Source: Nocardioides sp. cx-173 (lineage in GTDB: Bacteria; Actinomycetota; Actinomycetes; Propionibacteriales; Nocardioidaceae). From it: a DNA stretch of 64,000 nucleotides. Below, piece by piece: positions 54,475 to 62,889 of this stretch (the stretch's first letter is position 1; every line of letters begins with the position of its first letter). The position numbers were made by a program, and so were the translations under genes. The stretch spans positions 806,001 to 870,000 of the forward strand of contig NZ_CP088262.1 in the NCBI RefSeq assembly GCF_021117365.1, read 5' to 3'. Below the pieces are notes generated by a model. That model saw nothing but the letters and a program-made list of their open reading frames with translations, ran no database searches and was not told the origin of the DNA.

Positions 54475-55208
54475 GGCGGACCGAACCCGGCGTCCCGCAG
54501 GACCCGCCGCCCGGCGTCGGAGAGCACCAGTGCGACGAAGTCCTGGGCCAGGGCGGGGTCCATGGCCTGCTCGAGCGGGGCGATCGGGTACGCCGTGACC
54601 ACCTCCTGGGCGCCGGGGATCTCGAAGCGGCGTACCTCCTCGCCGGCCGCGACCGCGTCGGTGGCGTAGACGAGCCCGGCGTCGGCCTCGCCGCTGGTGA
54701 CCTTGGCGAGCACCGCCTTGACGTCCACCTCGAGGCTGGCGGGCTCGGCTCGCTGGCCGGTGGCCTCGAGCAGGGTGGTCGCGGTCCGGCCACACGGCGC
54801 GGTCGCGACGCAGACGACGTAGGTGACCTCGCCGGAGGCGAGATCGGCGTACGACGTGATGCCGGCCGGGTTGTCGGCCGGGGTCACGAGCACCATCGTG
54901 TTGGTGGCGAAGACGACCGGGTCGGCCGCGAGGGCGTCGGCCGCGCGGTCCATGGTCGTCGTGTCGGCGGTGGCGATCACGTCGGCCGGCGCGCCGCCCA
55001 CCGCCTGCTCGGCCAGCGTGGCCGAGGAGTCGAAGGCGAGCCGGACGGTGACGCCGTCGTGCTCGGCCTCGAAGTCCTCGGCGAGCGCGGTGAAGCTCTC
55101 GGTCAGCGAGGCGGCGGCCAGGACGGTGATCGTCGTGTCGTCGTTGCCCCCGCAGCCCGCGAGGGGGAGGAGCAGGGCGAGGCAGGCCAGCGTGGGCAGC
55201 GGCCTCAT
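54471..55208 (-). CDS. modA: Molybdate-binding lipoprotein
   Basis: 245 residues. Signal peptide with lipobox LAGC (Cys at about 19), then the ModA start TITVLAAASLTESFTALAEDFE, which carries the oxyanion-contacting serines, and SSATLAEQAVGGAPADV. A later SGEADAGLVYATDAVA is typical. It captures molybdate outside the membrane. The ATG overlaps the upstream regulator stop in ATGA. Confidence 0.92.
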   Translation of the reverse strand: MRPLPTLACLALLLPLAGCGGNDDTTITVLAAASLTESFTALAEDFEAEHDGVTVRLAFDSSATLAEQAVGGAPADVIATADTTTMDRAADALAADPVVFATNTMVLVTPADNPAGITSYADLASGEVTYVVCVATAPCGRTATTLLEATGQRAEPASLEVDVKAVLAKVTSGEADAGLVYATDAVAAGEEVRRFEIPGAQEVVTAYPIAPLEQAMDPALAQDFVALVLSDAGRRVLRDAGFGPP

Positions 55209-55603
55209 CAGGGGCGCTCCACGACCACGTTGGTGGACTTGACCGACGCGACGGCGCGCACGCCGGGGGCGAGACCCAGCTCGTCGGCGGCCTCGGCGCT
55301 CATCAGCGAGACGATCCGGTACGGGCCGCAGATCAGGTCGACCTGCGCCATCACCGTGTCCTTCTTGACCCGGACGACGATGCCGGTGAGCCGGTTGCGG
55401 GCGCTGACCGCGGCGGCCCGGCCGGGGTCGGGGTCGCGGGAGTCGGCCAGGGACTCCGCCAGGACCGCGAGGTCGGCGCCGTCCACCACGGTGCGGCCGT
55501 CGGCGACCGAGGCCTCGACGCGGCCGGCCTCGACCCAGCGCCGCAGCGTGTCGTCGCTGACGCCGAGGATTTCGGCGGCCTCCGCAACTCGGTAGCTGGT
55601 CAC
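55208..55603 (-). CDS. HTH-TOBE molybdate-responsive regulator
   Basis: 131 residues. The N-terminal MerR/excisionase-like helix-turn-helix (SYRVAEAAEILGVSDDTLRR, residues 2-21) is joined to a TOBE/Mop domain (about 70-131, NRLTGIVVRVKKDTVMAQV) that binds molybdate. It is a short one-component regulator, different from ModE. The GTG at 55603 is supported by CAGACT 6 bases upstream; an earlier GTG at 55621 is possible. The palindrome CCGCACGTGCGG directly upstream is a candidate autoregulatory site. Confidence 0.84.
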   Translation of the reverse strand: MTSYRVAEAAEILGVSDDTLRRWVEAGRVEASVADGRTVVDGADLAVLAESLADSRDPDPGRAAAVSARNRLTGIVVRVKKDTVMAQVDLICGPYRIVSLMSAEAADELGLAPGVRAVASVKSTNVVVERP

Positions 55604-55609
55604 GTCGAG

Positions 55610-55627
55610 AGTCTGCCGCACGTGCGG
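55610..55627. promoter_or_regulatory. Promoter and palindrome of the mod operon
   Basis: CAGACT (minus strand 55615-55610) is a -10-like box 6 bases before the regulator GTG, and the perfect 12-base palindrome CCGCACGTGCGG abuts it at 55616-55627. A repressor bound there would block the promoter. The site lies next to the stop codon of the ArsB/SLC13-like gene. Confidence 0.45.
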
Positions 55628-56884
55628 TCAGGTGGCCAGCCACAATGCCGCGACTGCGGCGGCGAGGCTGAGCGGGGTGAGCGCGAGGGAGACCCGGTGG
55701 AAGCGGCGCAGGTCGGGGCGCTCGCCGTACCGGCCCAGGTGGCGGGCCCACAGCAGGTTGGCCAGGGAGCCGCTGTAGGTGAGCCCGGCGCCGATGTTGA
55801 GGCCGAGCAGCGCGGCGAGCACGGCGGTGTCTCCGAGGGGGGCGAGCAGCGGCACCAGGAGCAGGGTGGCCGAGAGGTTGGTGAGCAGGTTCGCCAGGAC
55901 GGTGGCGAGCGCCGCGATCAGCGCCAGGGCGCCGAGGGTGGTCGAGCTCGGGAGGGCCCGCGCCACCAGGTCGCCGAGGAAGCCCTCCGAGATCGCGGCC
56001 ACCACGACGCCCAGCGCCAGGACGAAGCAGGCGAAGCCGGGATGGGCGGCGCGGAGCACCTCGCGTGCGCCCACCAGGCGACGGCGGCGCCCCCAGCCGA
56101 CGAGCACCAGCGCCGCCACCGACGAGACGGCGTACGGCTCGAGTCCGAGCGGCGAGGTCACCGCGAAGCCGGCGAGCATGAGCGCCACGACCGCGACCGG
56201 GAACGGCTCCATCGCGGGCGCGCCCACCTCGCCGCCGTCGGACACGGGCGTCGACAGCTCGCGGCGGAACACGACCCGCAGGGCGACGTACTCCACGACG
56301 AGCACCGCCGCGAGCACCGGGGCCATCGTGAGGGCGAAGCCGGCGAAGGTGAGGTCGAGGTGGGGCATGGCCAGCAGGTTGGTGAGGTTGGAGACGGGTA
56401 GCAGCAACGAGGCGCTGTTGGCCATCCGCAGGCAGGCGTAGGCGCCCGGCGTCGGCGAGGTGCCGATCGCGACCGCGGCGCCGACCACCACCGGAGTGAG
56501 CAGCACGACCGTCGCGTCGAGGCTCAGCACGGCGGTGACGGCGGCGGCCACCAGGAACGCCGCGGTGAACAGCCGGCGCGGGCCGTGGGCACGGTCCGGC
56601 CCGGGGCGCAGCAGGCGGCCGAGGGCCGCGAACAGCCCGGCGCGCGCGCAGACGTCGGCGACCACGAGGATCGTGGCGAGGAAGGCGACCACGGGCGCCA
56701 GGTGCCGCAGGGCCTCGCCGGCCCGGTCGAGGGGGACCAGGCCGGTGGCCAGCACCGCGCCGGTCGCGACCACGGCGACCAGGGCCTCGACGCGTCCGGA
56801 GGGGTGCCGGTAGGCCGTGACCAGCAGCGTCAGCAGCGCCGCGACAGCGACCAGCTCGGCCGACAGCTGGGCGAGGGTCGGCAC
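55628..56884 (-). CDS. ArsB/SLC13-type anion permease
   Basis: 418 residues with about ten membrane spans. The ion-transporter family pattern is seen in SLDATVVLLTPVVVGAAVA and in RMANSASLLLPVSNLTNLLA, the paired re-entrant loops of ArsB/NhaD/DASS proteins. The substrate could be arsenite, a dicarboxylate or sulfate-like anions; the nearby mod operon makes another oxyanion thinkable. The GTG follows TAGATT by 6 bases (leaderless). Confidence 0.8.
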   Translation of the reverse strand: MPTLAQLSAELVAVAALLTLLVTAYRHPSGRVEALVAVVATGAVLATGLVPLDRAGEALRHLAPVVAFLATILVVADVCARAGLFAALGRLLRPGPDRAHGPRRLFTAAFLVAAAVTAVLSLDATVVLLTPVVVGAAVAIGTSPTPGAYACLRMANSASLLLPVSNLTNLLAMPHLDLTFAGFALTMAPVLAAVLVVEYVALRVVFRRELSTPVSDGGEVGAPAMEPFPVAVVALMLAGFAVTSPLGLEPYAVSSVAALVLVGWGRRRRLVGAREVLRAAHPGFACFVLALGVVVAAISEGFLGDLVARALPSSTTLGALALIAALATVLANLLTNLSATLLLVPLLAPLGDTAVLAALLGLNIGAGLTYSGSLANLLWARHLGRYGERPDLRRFHRVSLALTPLSLAAAVAALWLAT

Positions 56885-56919
56885 GCGCGCAATCTACGAC
56901 ACCTGTGAGGATGGGCCTC

Positions 56920-57474
56920 GTGAGCGACAGCGAGAAGCCGGGCCGGTACCCGCGCTCGGCCAACAGCCTGATCGCCTCGCTCGTCGTCACCCTGCTGGTC
57001 GTCGCCGCGTTCGTGGTCTTCCGGGCCGTCACGCGCGACAACCAGGAGATCGAGCCGGAGGCGGTCGACTACCTCGAGACGGTCGAGCAGATCCAGGGAT
57101 CCGGTGCCCGCGTCGCCTACCCGCGTGAGCTGCCCGAGGGCTGGAAGGCGACCAGCGTGGCGTTCACCCCCGGTGAGCGGGGCGCCTTCGGGCTGTCGAT
57201 GCTCACCGACGACGGGACGTTCGTCGGGCTCCGTCAGGAGGACGAGGGCGTGGACGACCTGCTGGAGACGTACGTCGACGAGGAGACGGTCGAGGGCGAG
57301 ACGGTGGACATCGACAGCCAGATCGCCCGGACCTGGGAGAGCTACTCCGACGAGGGCGGCGACCGGGCCTACGCGACCGAGCTCGGCGAGGACACCCTGC
57401 TGGTCTTCGGCTCGGCCGACGAGGACGACCTGCGGCTGCTGATCGAGTCGCTGACGACCGAGCCGGTCTCCTAA
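56920..57474 (+). CDS. DUF4245 membrane protein
   Basis: 184 residues. A short charged start (SDSEKPGRYPRSANSL) precedes one membrane span (about 17-38, ASLVVTLLVVAAFVVF), then an acidic outside domain. This is the DUF4245 family of Actinobacteria, found beside the same genes in mycobacteria (from memory). The GTG at 56920 follows GAGG by 9 bases and gives the family-type N-terminus; an ATG at 56911 is possible. Function unknown. Its last 4 bases overlap the convergent xseB. Confidence 0.83.
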   Translation: MSDSEKPGRYPRSANSLIASLVVTLLVVAAFVVFRAVTRDNQEIEPEAVDYLETVEQIQGSGARVAYPRELPEGWKATSVAFTPGERGAFGLSMLTDDGTFVGLRQEDEGVDDLLETYVDEETVEGETVDIDSQIARTWESYSDEGGDRAYATELGEDTLLVFGSADEDDLRLLIESLTTEPVS

Positions 57475-57689
57475 CCCTCGTCCTGCTGGTCGTTCTGTTG
57501 GGCCAGCACCGCGTCGAGGCGCTGCCGGGCGCCGTCGAGCCACTCCTGGCAGATCGTCGCGAGCTGCTCGCCGCGCTCCCAGAGGGCCAGCGACTCCTCC
57601 AGGGTGGTGCCGCCGGTCTCGAGGCGGCGTACGACGTCGAGCAGCTCCTCGCGGGCTGCCTCGTAGGAGGGGGTGGCGTCGTCGGTCAT
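57471..57689 (-). CDS. xseB: Exodeoxyribonuclease VII small subunit
   Basis: 72 residues, the usual size. The XseB pattern [20 protein letters not shown] (residues 8-27) is followed by [14 protein letters not shown], with a two-helix hairpin that binds the large subunit. The ATG overlaps the xseA stop in ATGA, so the subunits are co-translated. It is second in the operon. Confidence 0.93.
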   Translation of the reverse strand: MTDDATPSYEAAREELLDVVRRLETGGTTLEESLALWERGEQLATICQEWLDGARQRLDAVLAQQNDQQDEG

Positions 57690-58936
57690 GCGGGCTCTTC
57701 TTCCTGGTGCGGTGCGGGGTCGGGGACGGTCGAGTCGACGGTGGCGGCGATGCGGCCGTCGGCCACCCGGACGCTCACGGCGGCGCCGGCGCCGACCGCG
57801 TCGATGGTCGTGACGACGTGGCCGTCGGCGTCCTGGAGGACGGCGTAGCCGCGCTCGAGCGTGGCCAGCGGGGACAGGGCGCGGGCGCGGGCGCGCTGGT
57901 GGCCGATGTCGTCGGCGGCGCGGTCCAGGGCATGGCGCAGCGTGCGGCGGCTGCGCTCGAGCAGCGCCGCGAGCTCCGCGCCGCGGTCGTCGATGAGGGT
58001 GCGCGGGTCGGCCAGCGACGGTCGCTCGCGCAGGGCGTCGAGGCGGTGCTGCTCGTGCTCGACGCGGGTGCGGACCGCCTGCCGCATCCGCAGCCGGGCC
58101 TGCCCGAGGCCGGACAGCTCCTGGTGGACGTCGGGGACGACCAGCTTGGCCGCGTCGGTGGGCGTCGAGGCCCGCACATCGGCGACCAGGTCGAGCAGCG
58201 GCGAGTCCGGCTCGTGGCCGATCGCCGAGACGACCGGCGTACGGACCCGCGCGACGGCGCGGATCAGCCCCTCGTCGCTGAACGGGAGCAGGTCCTCCAC
58301 CGCGCCGCCCCCGCGGGCGATGACGATGACCTCGACGGCCGGGTCGCGGTCGAGCCGCGCCACCGCCTCCATCACCTCGGCCGCCGCGCGGGTGCCCTGC
58401 ATCGCCGCGTGCACCACCTCGAACGCCACCGCCGGCCACCGCCGGCGGGCGTTGTCGAGGACGTCGCGCTCGGCGGCGCTGTTGGGCGCCGTCACCAGCC
58501 CGACCTTGCCCGGCAGGAAGGGCAGGCGGCGCTTGAGCTCCTGCGCGAAGAGGCCCTCGGCGGCCAGCAGCTGGCGGCGCTGCTCGAGGCGGGCCAGCAG
58601 CTCGCCGAGTCCCACCATCTTGATCTCGCGCGCATAGAGGGAGAGCGTGCCGCGGTTGGCGTAGTAGGACGGCTTGGCGTTGATGACCACGCTCGCGCCC
58701 TCGACCAGTGGCGGGTTGAGCCCGTCGAAGAGCTGGCGCGAGCAGGTCACCGGCACCGACACGTCGGCCACCGAGTCGCGCAGCGTCAGGAACACCGTCC
58801 CGACCCCGGGCCGGCGGCTCACCTGCGCCACCTGCCCCTCCACCCAGACCGCTCCCAGCCGCTCGATCCACCCGGCGATCGCGTTGGCGATCTGTCGAAC
58901 CGGCGCCGGCGACTGCGCAGACGTCTCCAGTGCCAT
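57686..58936 (-). CDS. xseA: Exodeoxyribonuclease VII large subunit
   Basis: 416 residues. An N-terminal OB fold (about 15-110, [17 protein letters not shown]) is followed by the catalytic domain with [32 protein letters not shown] and [24 protein letters not shown] in pieces, then a coiled coil where the small subunits bind. It degrades single-stranded DNA from both ends. TAGGGT (minus strand) ends 7 bases before the ATG, a leaderless layout. Confidence 0.94.
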   Translation of the reverse strand: MALETSAQSPAPVRQIANAIAGWIERLGAVWVEGQVAQVSRRPGVGTVFLTLRDSVADVSVPVTCSRQLFDGLNPPLVEGASVVINAKPSYYANRGTLSLYAREIKMVGLGELLARLEQRRQLLAAEGLFAQELKRRLPFLPGKVGLVTAPNSAAERDVLDNARRRWPAVAFEVVHAAMQGTRAAAEVMEAVARLDRDPAVEVIVIARGGGAVEDLLPFSDEGLIRAVARVRTPVVSAIGHEPDSPLLDLVADVRASTPTDAAKLVVPDVHQELSGLGQARLRMRQAVRTRVEHEQHRLDALRERPSLADPRTLIDDRGAELAALLERSRRTLRHALDRAADDIGHQRARARALSPLATLERGYAVLQDADGHVVTTIDAVGAGAAVSVRVADGRIAATVDSTVPDPAPHQEEEPA

Positions 58937-58980
58937 GCCCGCGACCCTAGGCCACGCCTCCGACCGGGTGGCGGGGTGCG

Positions 58981-59071
58981 CCAGTTTCACCGGGCACCCG
59001 GTGAAACTGGTGCCTCCCGTACGAAACTTCGTTAGGGAGGCGTGAGTTTCACCGGGCACCCGGTGAATCTC
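58981..59071. repeat. P-H-P palindromic repeat, copy 4 (complete)
   Basis: The fullest copy: left P (CCAGTTTCACCGGG … GTGAAACTGG, 58981-59010), H (GCCTCCCGTACGAAACTTCG … GGGAGGC, 59012-59040), right P (GAGTTTCACCGGG … GGTGAATCTC, 59044-59071). It lies between divergent xseA and ispH, so a role only as terminator is unlikely. Confidence 0.82.
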
Positions 59072-59136
59072 CTCGGGCTGGTGGCGCCGCCGGCGCCGAC
59101 TCGGCGACGCACGGCGCCGCCCGTAGACTGGGCGCC

Positions 59137-60138
59137 ATGACGATCGACCTGGGCACGCCGAGTCTGCTCTCGCCCGAGGAGGCCGACAAGGCCGTCCTGC
59201 TCGCGGCGCCGCGGGGCTACTGCGCCGGGGTGGACCGGGCCGTGGTGACCGTCGAGAAGGCGCTGGACCTGTACGGCGCGCCGGTCTACGTCCGCAAGCA
59301 GATCGTCCACAACAAGCACGTCGTCGCCGACCTGGAGTCGCGCGGGGCGGTGTTCGTCGAGGAGCTCGACGAGGTGCCGGCGGGGGAGACCGTCGTCTTC
59401 TCGGCCCACGGGGTGTCGCCCGCGGTGCACCGCCAGGCCCAGGAGCGTGAGCTCAAGACGATCGACGCGACCTGCCCGCTGGTGACCAAGGTCCACCACG
59501 AGGCCAAGCGCTTCGCCGACGACGACTTCGACATCCTGCTGATCGGCCACGCGGGTCACGAGGAGGTGGAGGGCACGGCGGGCGAGGCGCCGGACAACAT
59601 CCAGCTCGTGCAGAGCCCCGCCGACGTCGCCAACATCGTGGTCCGCGACCCGGCGCGAGTGGCGTGGCTGTCGCAGACGACGCTGTCGGTCGACGAGACG
59701 CTGGAGACCGTGGCGGCGATCCGCGAGCGCTTCCCGCTGCTGCTCGACCCGCCCAGCGACGACATCTGCTACGCCACCCAGAACCGCCAGCTCGCCGTCA
59801 AGGAGATCGCCCGCGGCTCCGACCTCCTGATCGTCGTCGGCTCCGGCAACTCCTCCAACTCGGTGCGCCTGGTCGAGGTGGCGCTGGAGGCCGGCGCCAA
59901 GGCCTCCTACCGGGTCGACGACGCCTCGGAGATCGACGAGACCTGGCTCGACGGCGTGCGCAGCGTCAGCGTCACCTCGGGCGCGAGCGTCCCGGAGGCG
60001 CTGGTCGAGGGCGTCCTGTCCTACCTCGCCGAGCGCGGGTTCCCGGATGCGAAGGCGGTGCACAGTGCGGAGGAGTCGCTGATCTTCTCCCTGCCCAAGG
60101 AACTGCGCCGCGACCTCAAGGCCGCGGGTCGGAGCTGA
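59137..60138 (+). CDS. ispH: 4-Hydroxy-3-methylbut-2-enyl diphosphate reductase
   Basis: 333 residues. The three cysteines that hold the iron-sulfur cluster are C29 ([12 protein letters not shown]), C113 (DATCPLV) and C211 ([11 protein letters not shown]), and the histidines of the active site are in VHNKHVV and AHGVSP. It makes IPP and DMAPP, the last step of the MEP isoprenoid pathway. TAGACT ends 7 bases before the ATG (leaderless). Next to xseA as in mycobacteria. Its last 23 bases overlap the convergent GtrA gene. Confidence 0.95.
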   Translation: MTIDLGTPSLLSPEEADKAVLLAAPRGYCAGVDRAVVTVEKALDLYGAPVYVRKQIVHNKHVVADLESRGAVFVEELDEVPAGETVVFSAHGVSPAVHRQAQERELKTIDATCPLVTKVHHEAKRFADDDFDILLIGHAGHEEVEGTAGEAPDNIQLVQSPADVANIVVRDPARVAWLSQTTLSVDETLETVAAIRERFPLLLDPPSDDICYATQNRQLAVKEIARGSDLLIVVGSGNSSNSVRLVEVALEAGAKASYRVDDASEIDETWLDGVRSVSVTSGASVPEALVEGVLSYLAERGFPDAKAVHSAEESLIFSLPKELRRDLKAAGRS

Positions 60139-60544
60139 CGCTCCCGGTCCGGTCGGCCTCCCGCGTCCCGGCGGCGGGCCACACGACGAAGCGGTAGGCC
60201 ACGAAGTTCAGCACGAAGCTGACGCCGATCGCGACGAGCTTGGCGCCGAGCACCAGCAGGTCGTCGGGCCCGACGACGTCCTCGAGCAGCGCGAGCAGGC
60301 CGTGGATGACCAGCGGCTGGACCATCCAGAGGGTCACGGCATTGGTGGCGAGGAAGAGCGCGGCGTGGCGCAGGGTCAGCCGGTCGGCGCGGAACGTGAA
60401 CAGCCCGTTGACCACGAAGCTGAACGTCATGCCGGCGATGGTGGACACGCAGTTGGCCGCGAGGATGCCGAGCCGGTCGTGCAGCAGCATGAACAGCACG
60501 ACGTCGATGAGCGTGTTGGCCACGCCGACCGCCGCGAAGCGCAC
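60116..60544 (-). CDS. GtrA-like membrane protein
   Basis: 142 residues, four membrane spans of the GtrA/DPMS family ([65 protein letters not shown]). GtrA proteins are thought to help flip or handle polyprenyl-phosphate-linked sugars. The glycosyltransferase directly upstream on this strand is a natural partner. The GTG at 60544 is the only workable start after the upstream stop. Confidence 0.82.
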   Translation of the reverse strand: MRFAAVGVANTLIDVVLFMLLHDRLGILAANCVSTIAGMTFSFVVNGLFTFRADRLTLRHAALFLATNAVTLWMVQPLVIHGLLALLEDVVGPDDLLVLGAKLVAIGVSFVLNFVAYRFVVWPAAGTREADRTGSVSSDPRP

Positions 60545-60576
60545 CAGGACGGTCCCGCGACGCGGAGCGGACCCGC

Positions 60577-61638
60577 TCAGGACGCACCGTCCCGCCGCGT
60601 CGCGCCCGCGGGGGGCTCGGTCCGCGGCGTCCGGGGCAGCGACCGTACGCCGGCACGCTCCCCACGCGCGGCGAGCGCGAGCGAGTACAGCGGCCGGTCC
60701 TGCACCTCGACGTAGACGCGTCCGAGGTAGCTGCCGATCACGCCCATCATGATCAGCTGCAGCCCGCTGAGGGCGAACATGCCGACGCCGAGGAAGGCCC
60801 ACCCGGGCACCGCCTGCTCGGGCACGAACAACCGCACCCCCAGCACGTAGACGGCCAGCAGCAGGCTCAGGAACGAGATGACGTAGCCGAGCCGGGAGAT
60901 CCACCGCAGCGGGGCGGTCGAGAAGCCGAGGATGCCGTTGGCGGCGAACGCGATCATCTTGCGCAGCGGGTAGCCGCTCTTCCCGGCGTACCGCGGGTCC
61001 CGGTCGAAGAGGAGCGCCTCCTGGCGGAAGCCGACGTGCGCCACGATGCCGCGCAGGAAGCGCTCGTGCTCGCGGTAGCGAGAGACCTCGGCGACGACCT
61101 TGCGGTCCATGAGCCGGAAGTCGCCCACGTTGCGAGGGATCTTGATGTCGGCGAGACGGTCGAGCAGCCAGTAGAACCCGTAGGCCGTGGTGCGCTTGAA
61201 CACCGAGTCCTTGCGGGTGCGGCGCTGGGCGTAGACGACGTCCACGCCGTCCTCCCACATGGAGATCATCTCCATGCTGACGCGCGGCGGGTCCTGGAGA
61301 TCGGTGTCCATGACGATCACGGCGTCGGCGTCCGTGGCGGCGTCGAGCCCGGCCGTGACGGCGATCTGGTGGCCGCAGTTGCGCGAGAAGCTCAGGACGC
61401 TCACGCGGGTGTCGGCGTCGCGGAGCTCGAGGAGCTTGGCCAGCGAGTCGTCGCGGCTGCCGTCGTTGACGTAGATGAACTCGAACTCGAGGTCGCCACG
61501 GGCCTCGGTGGCCCGGACCAGCGCGCTGTGGAAGGCACCGATGTTCTCGGACTCGTTGTAGACGGGCAGGACGTAGGCGACCTTCGGCGGCGCCTCGTCG
61601 CGCCCGTGCTGGTCGGTGGGCTGGTGCAGCTCAGACAT
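60577..61638 (-). CDS. Polyprenyl-phosphate glycosyltransferase, GT2 family (GtrB/DPM-like)
   Basis: 353 residues. GT2 domain with KVAYVLPVYNESENIG (about 19-34), YVNDGSRDDS and the metal-binding VMDTDLQDPP (DxD-type). Two C-terminal membrane spans (about 235-260 and 270-300) are followed by a cytoplasmic tail. It should transfer a sugar from a nucleotide to polyprenyl phosphate; with the GtrA-like protein next to it, it may feed cell-wall glycan decoration. The sugar is unknown. Confidence 0.87.
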   Translation of the reverse strand: MSELHQPTDQHGRDEAPPKVAYVLPVYNESENIGAFHSALVRATEARGDLEFEFIYVNDGSRDDSLAKLLELRDADTRVSVLSFSRNCGHQIAVTAGLDAATDADAVIVMDTDLQDPPRVSMEMISMWEDGVDVVYAQRRTRKDSVFKRTTAYGFYWLLDRLADIKIPRNVGDFRLMDRKVVAEVSRYREHERFLRGIVAHVGFRQEALLFDRDPRYAGKSGYPLRKMIAFAANGILGFSTAPLRWISRLGYVISFLSLLLAVYVLGVRLFVPEQAVPGWAFLGVGMFALSGLQLIMMGVIGSYLGRVYVEVQDRPLYSLALAARGERAGVRSLPRTPRTEPPAGATRRDGAS

Positions 61639-61808
61639 CGGTTCGCTCTCAGGTCCTCGATCGGCTCCGCGGCTCCGGCCGCGGCGGGCATCCGGCGTTC
61701 CTACCCGTCCCGCCTGCGTCGACGCTGTGGATCAGCCATGACGATGCTACGTGGCCGCGCGCCGCTCGCCCCGCATGGTCCGCCGTCCGCACGTCGTAGA
61801 GTGGCGCG

Positions 61809-62429
61809 ATGGCCAGGTTCGTCGACATCCACCCCGACAACCCGCAGCCTCGCCTGCTCCAGCAGGTGGTGGACGCCCTGCGCGACGACGCCCTGATCGC
61901 CTACCCGACGGACTCCGGCTACGCCCTCGGGTCCCGCGTCGGCAACCGCGACGGTCGCGACCGGATCCTGCGGATCCGCGGGCTCGACGACCGGCACCAC
62001 TTCACCCTGGTGTGCAAGGACTTCTCGCAGCTCGGACAGCTGGTCCATGTGGACAACTCGGCGTTCCGCGCGATCCGGGCCGCGACCCCCGGCCCCTACA
62101 CGTTCATCCTGCCGGCGATGCCCGAGGTGCCACGCCGGCTGATGCATCCCAAGAAGCGGACCGTGGGCGTGCGCATCCCGGACCACAAGGTCGCCCAGGC
62201 CCTCCTCGAGCTGCTGGGCGAGCCGCTGCTCAGCAGCACGCTGATCCTCCCGGGTGAGACCGAGGCCCGCACCATGGGCTGGGAGATCAAGGAGGAGCTC
62301 GACCACGAGGTCGACCTGGTCATCGAGGCCGGCGAGACCACCTCGGAGCCGACGACCGTCGTCGACTGGTCCTCCGGCGCCCCCGAGGTCGTACGCCGCG
62401 GCGCGGGCGATCCGGACCGCTTCGCCTGA
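61809..62429 (+). CDS. Sua5/YciO/YrdC family protein
   Basis: 206 residues, one YrdC domain: IAYPTDSGYALGSRVGN (about 30-46), RILRIRGLDDRHHFTLVCKD (about 56-75), then LPAMPEVPRRLMHPKKRTVGVRIP in pieces. TsaC-type proteins make threonylcarbamoyl-AMP for tRNA t6A. The short length and DSGYALG instead of TETVYGLG point to the YciO branch, whose role is less certain. TAGAGT ends 6 bases before the ATG (leaderless). Confidence 0.85.
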   Translation: MARFVDIHPDNPQPRLLQQVVDALRDDALIAYPTDSGYALGSRVGNRDGRDRILRIRGLDDRHHFTLVCKDFSQLGQLVHVDNSAFRAIRAATPGPYTFILPAMPEVPRRLMHPKKRTVGVRIPDHKVAQALLELLGEPLLSSTLILPGETEARTMGWEIKEELDHEVDLVIEAGETTSEPTTVVDWSSGAPEVVRRGAGDPDRFA

Positions 62430-62441
62430 GGCTCGCGCGGC

Positions 62442-62870
62442 TCAGCGGGCCGGCGTACGCCGGGTGTCCGGGACGGCCGACACCGCGCGCTGCCGGACGA
62501 AGAGCACCGCGAGACAGAGCAGGTAGCCGACCACGAGCGCCACGCTGTGCTGCGACATGCCGGTGATGACGGCCTGGACGGTGCCGTCCTCGGGGTGGCC
62601 GAGCACGCCGGGCCGGCTGACCGCGACGAGCACGAAGACCCCGACCAGCAGCAGCGGCGGCATCACCCCGACCGTGAAGAAGTCGGCGGGACGGACGCTG
62701 AGCGCGAGCGCGACGCACAGCGCCACGAACGTCAGGTCGAAGAGCAGCCCGACGTCGTCGGTGAGCCAGAGGTCGAGCACGGCGACGGTGAGAGAGGCGG
62801 CCGCGCCGAGCGCGGCGACCTCCCGGCCCGGCTGTCGCCCCTCTTCCCAGAGCCTCCGGGCGTGCGTCAC
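62442..62870 (-). CDS. DUF6542-like membrane protein
   Basis: 142 residues, four hydrophobic segments: AALGAAASLTVAVLDLWL, LLFDLTFVALCVALALS, FFTVGVMPPLLLVGVFVLVAV and VALVVGYLLCLAVLFV. The GTG at 62870 (after GAGAG) gives a typical start, THARRLWEEGRQPGREV; a longer reading from the ATG at 62924 would overlap rmuC. Membrane protein of unknown function, near ispH/xseA as in other Actinobacteria. Confidence 0.75.
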   Translation of the reverse strand: MTHARRLWEEGRQPGREVAALGAAASLTVAVLDLWLTDDVGLLFDLTFVALCVALALSVRPADFFTVGVMPPLLLVGVFVLVAVSRPGVLGHPEDGTVQAVITGMSQHSVALVVGYLLCLAVLFVRQRAVSAVPDTRRTPAR

Positions 62871-62889
62871 GAGACTCTCGCCGCTGCGG

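Noticed and set aside
55208-55621. Longer start (GTG 55621) for the molybdate regulator
   Set aside because: It would begin inside the palindrome, and the -10-like box is spaced for the GTG at 55603. Kept only as an alternative.
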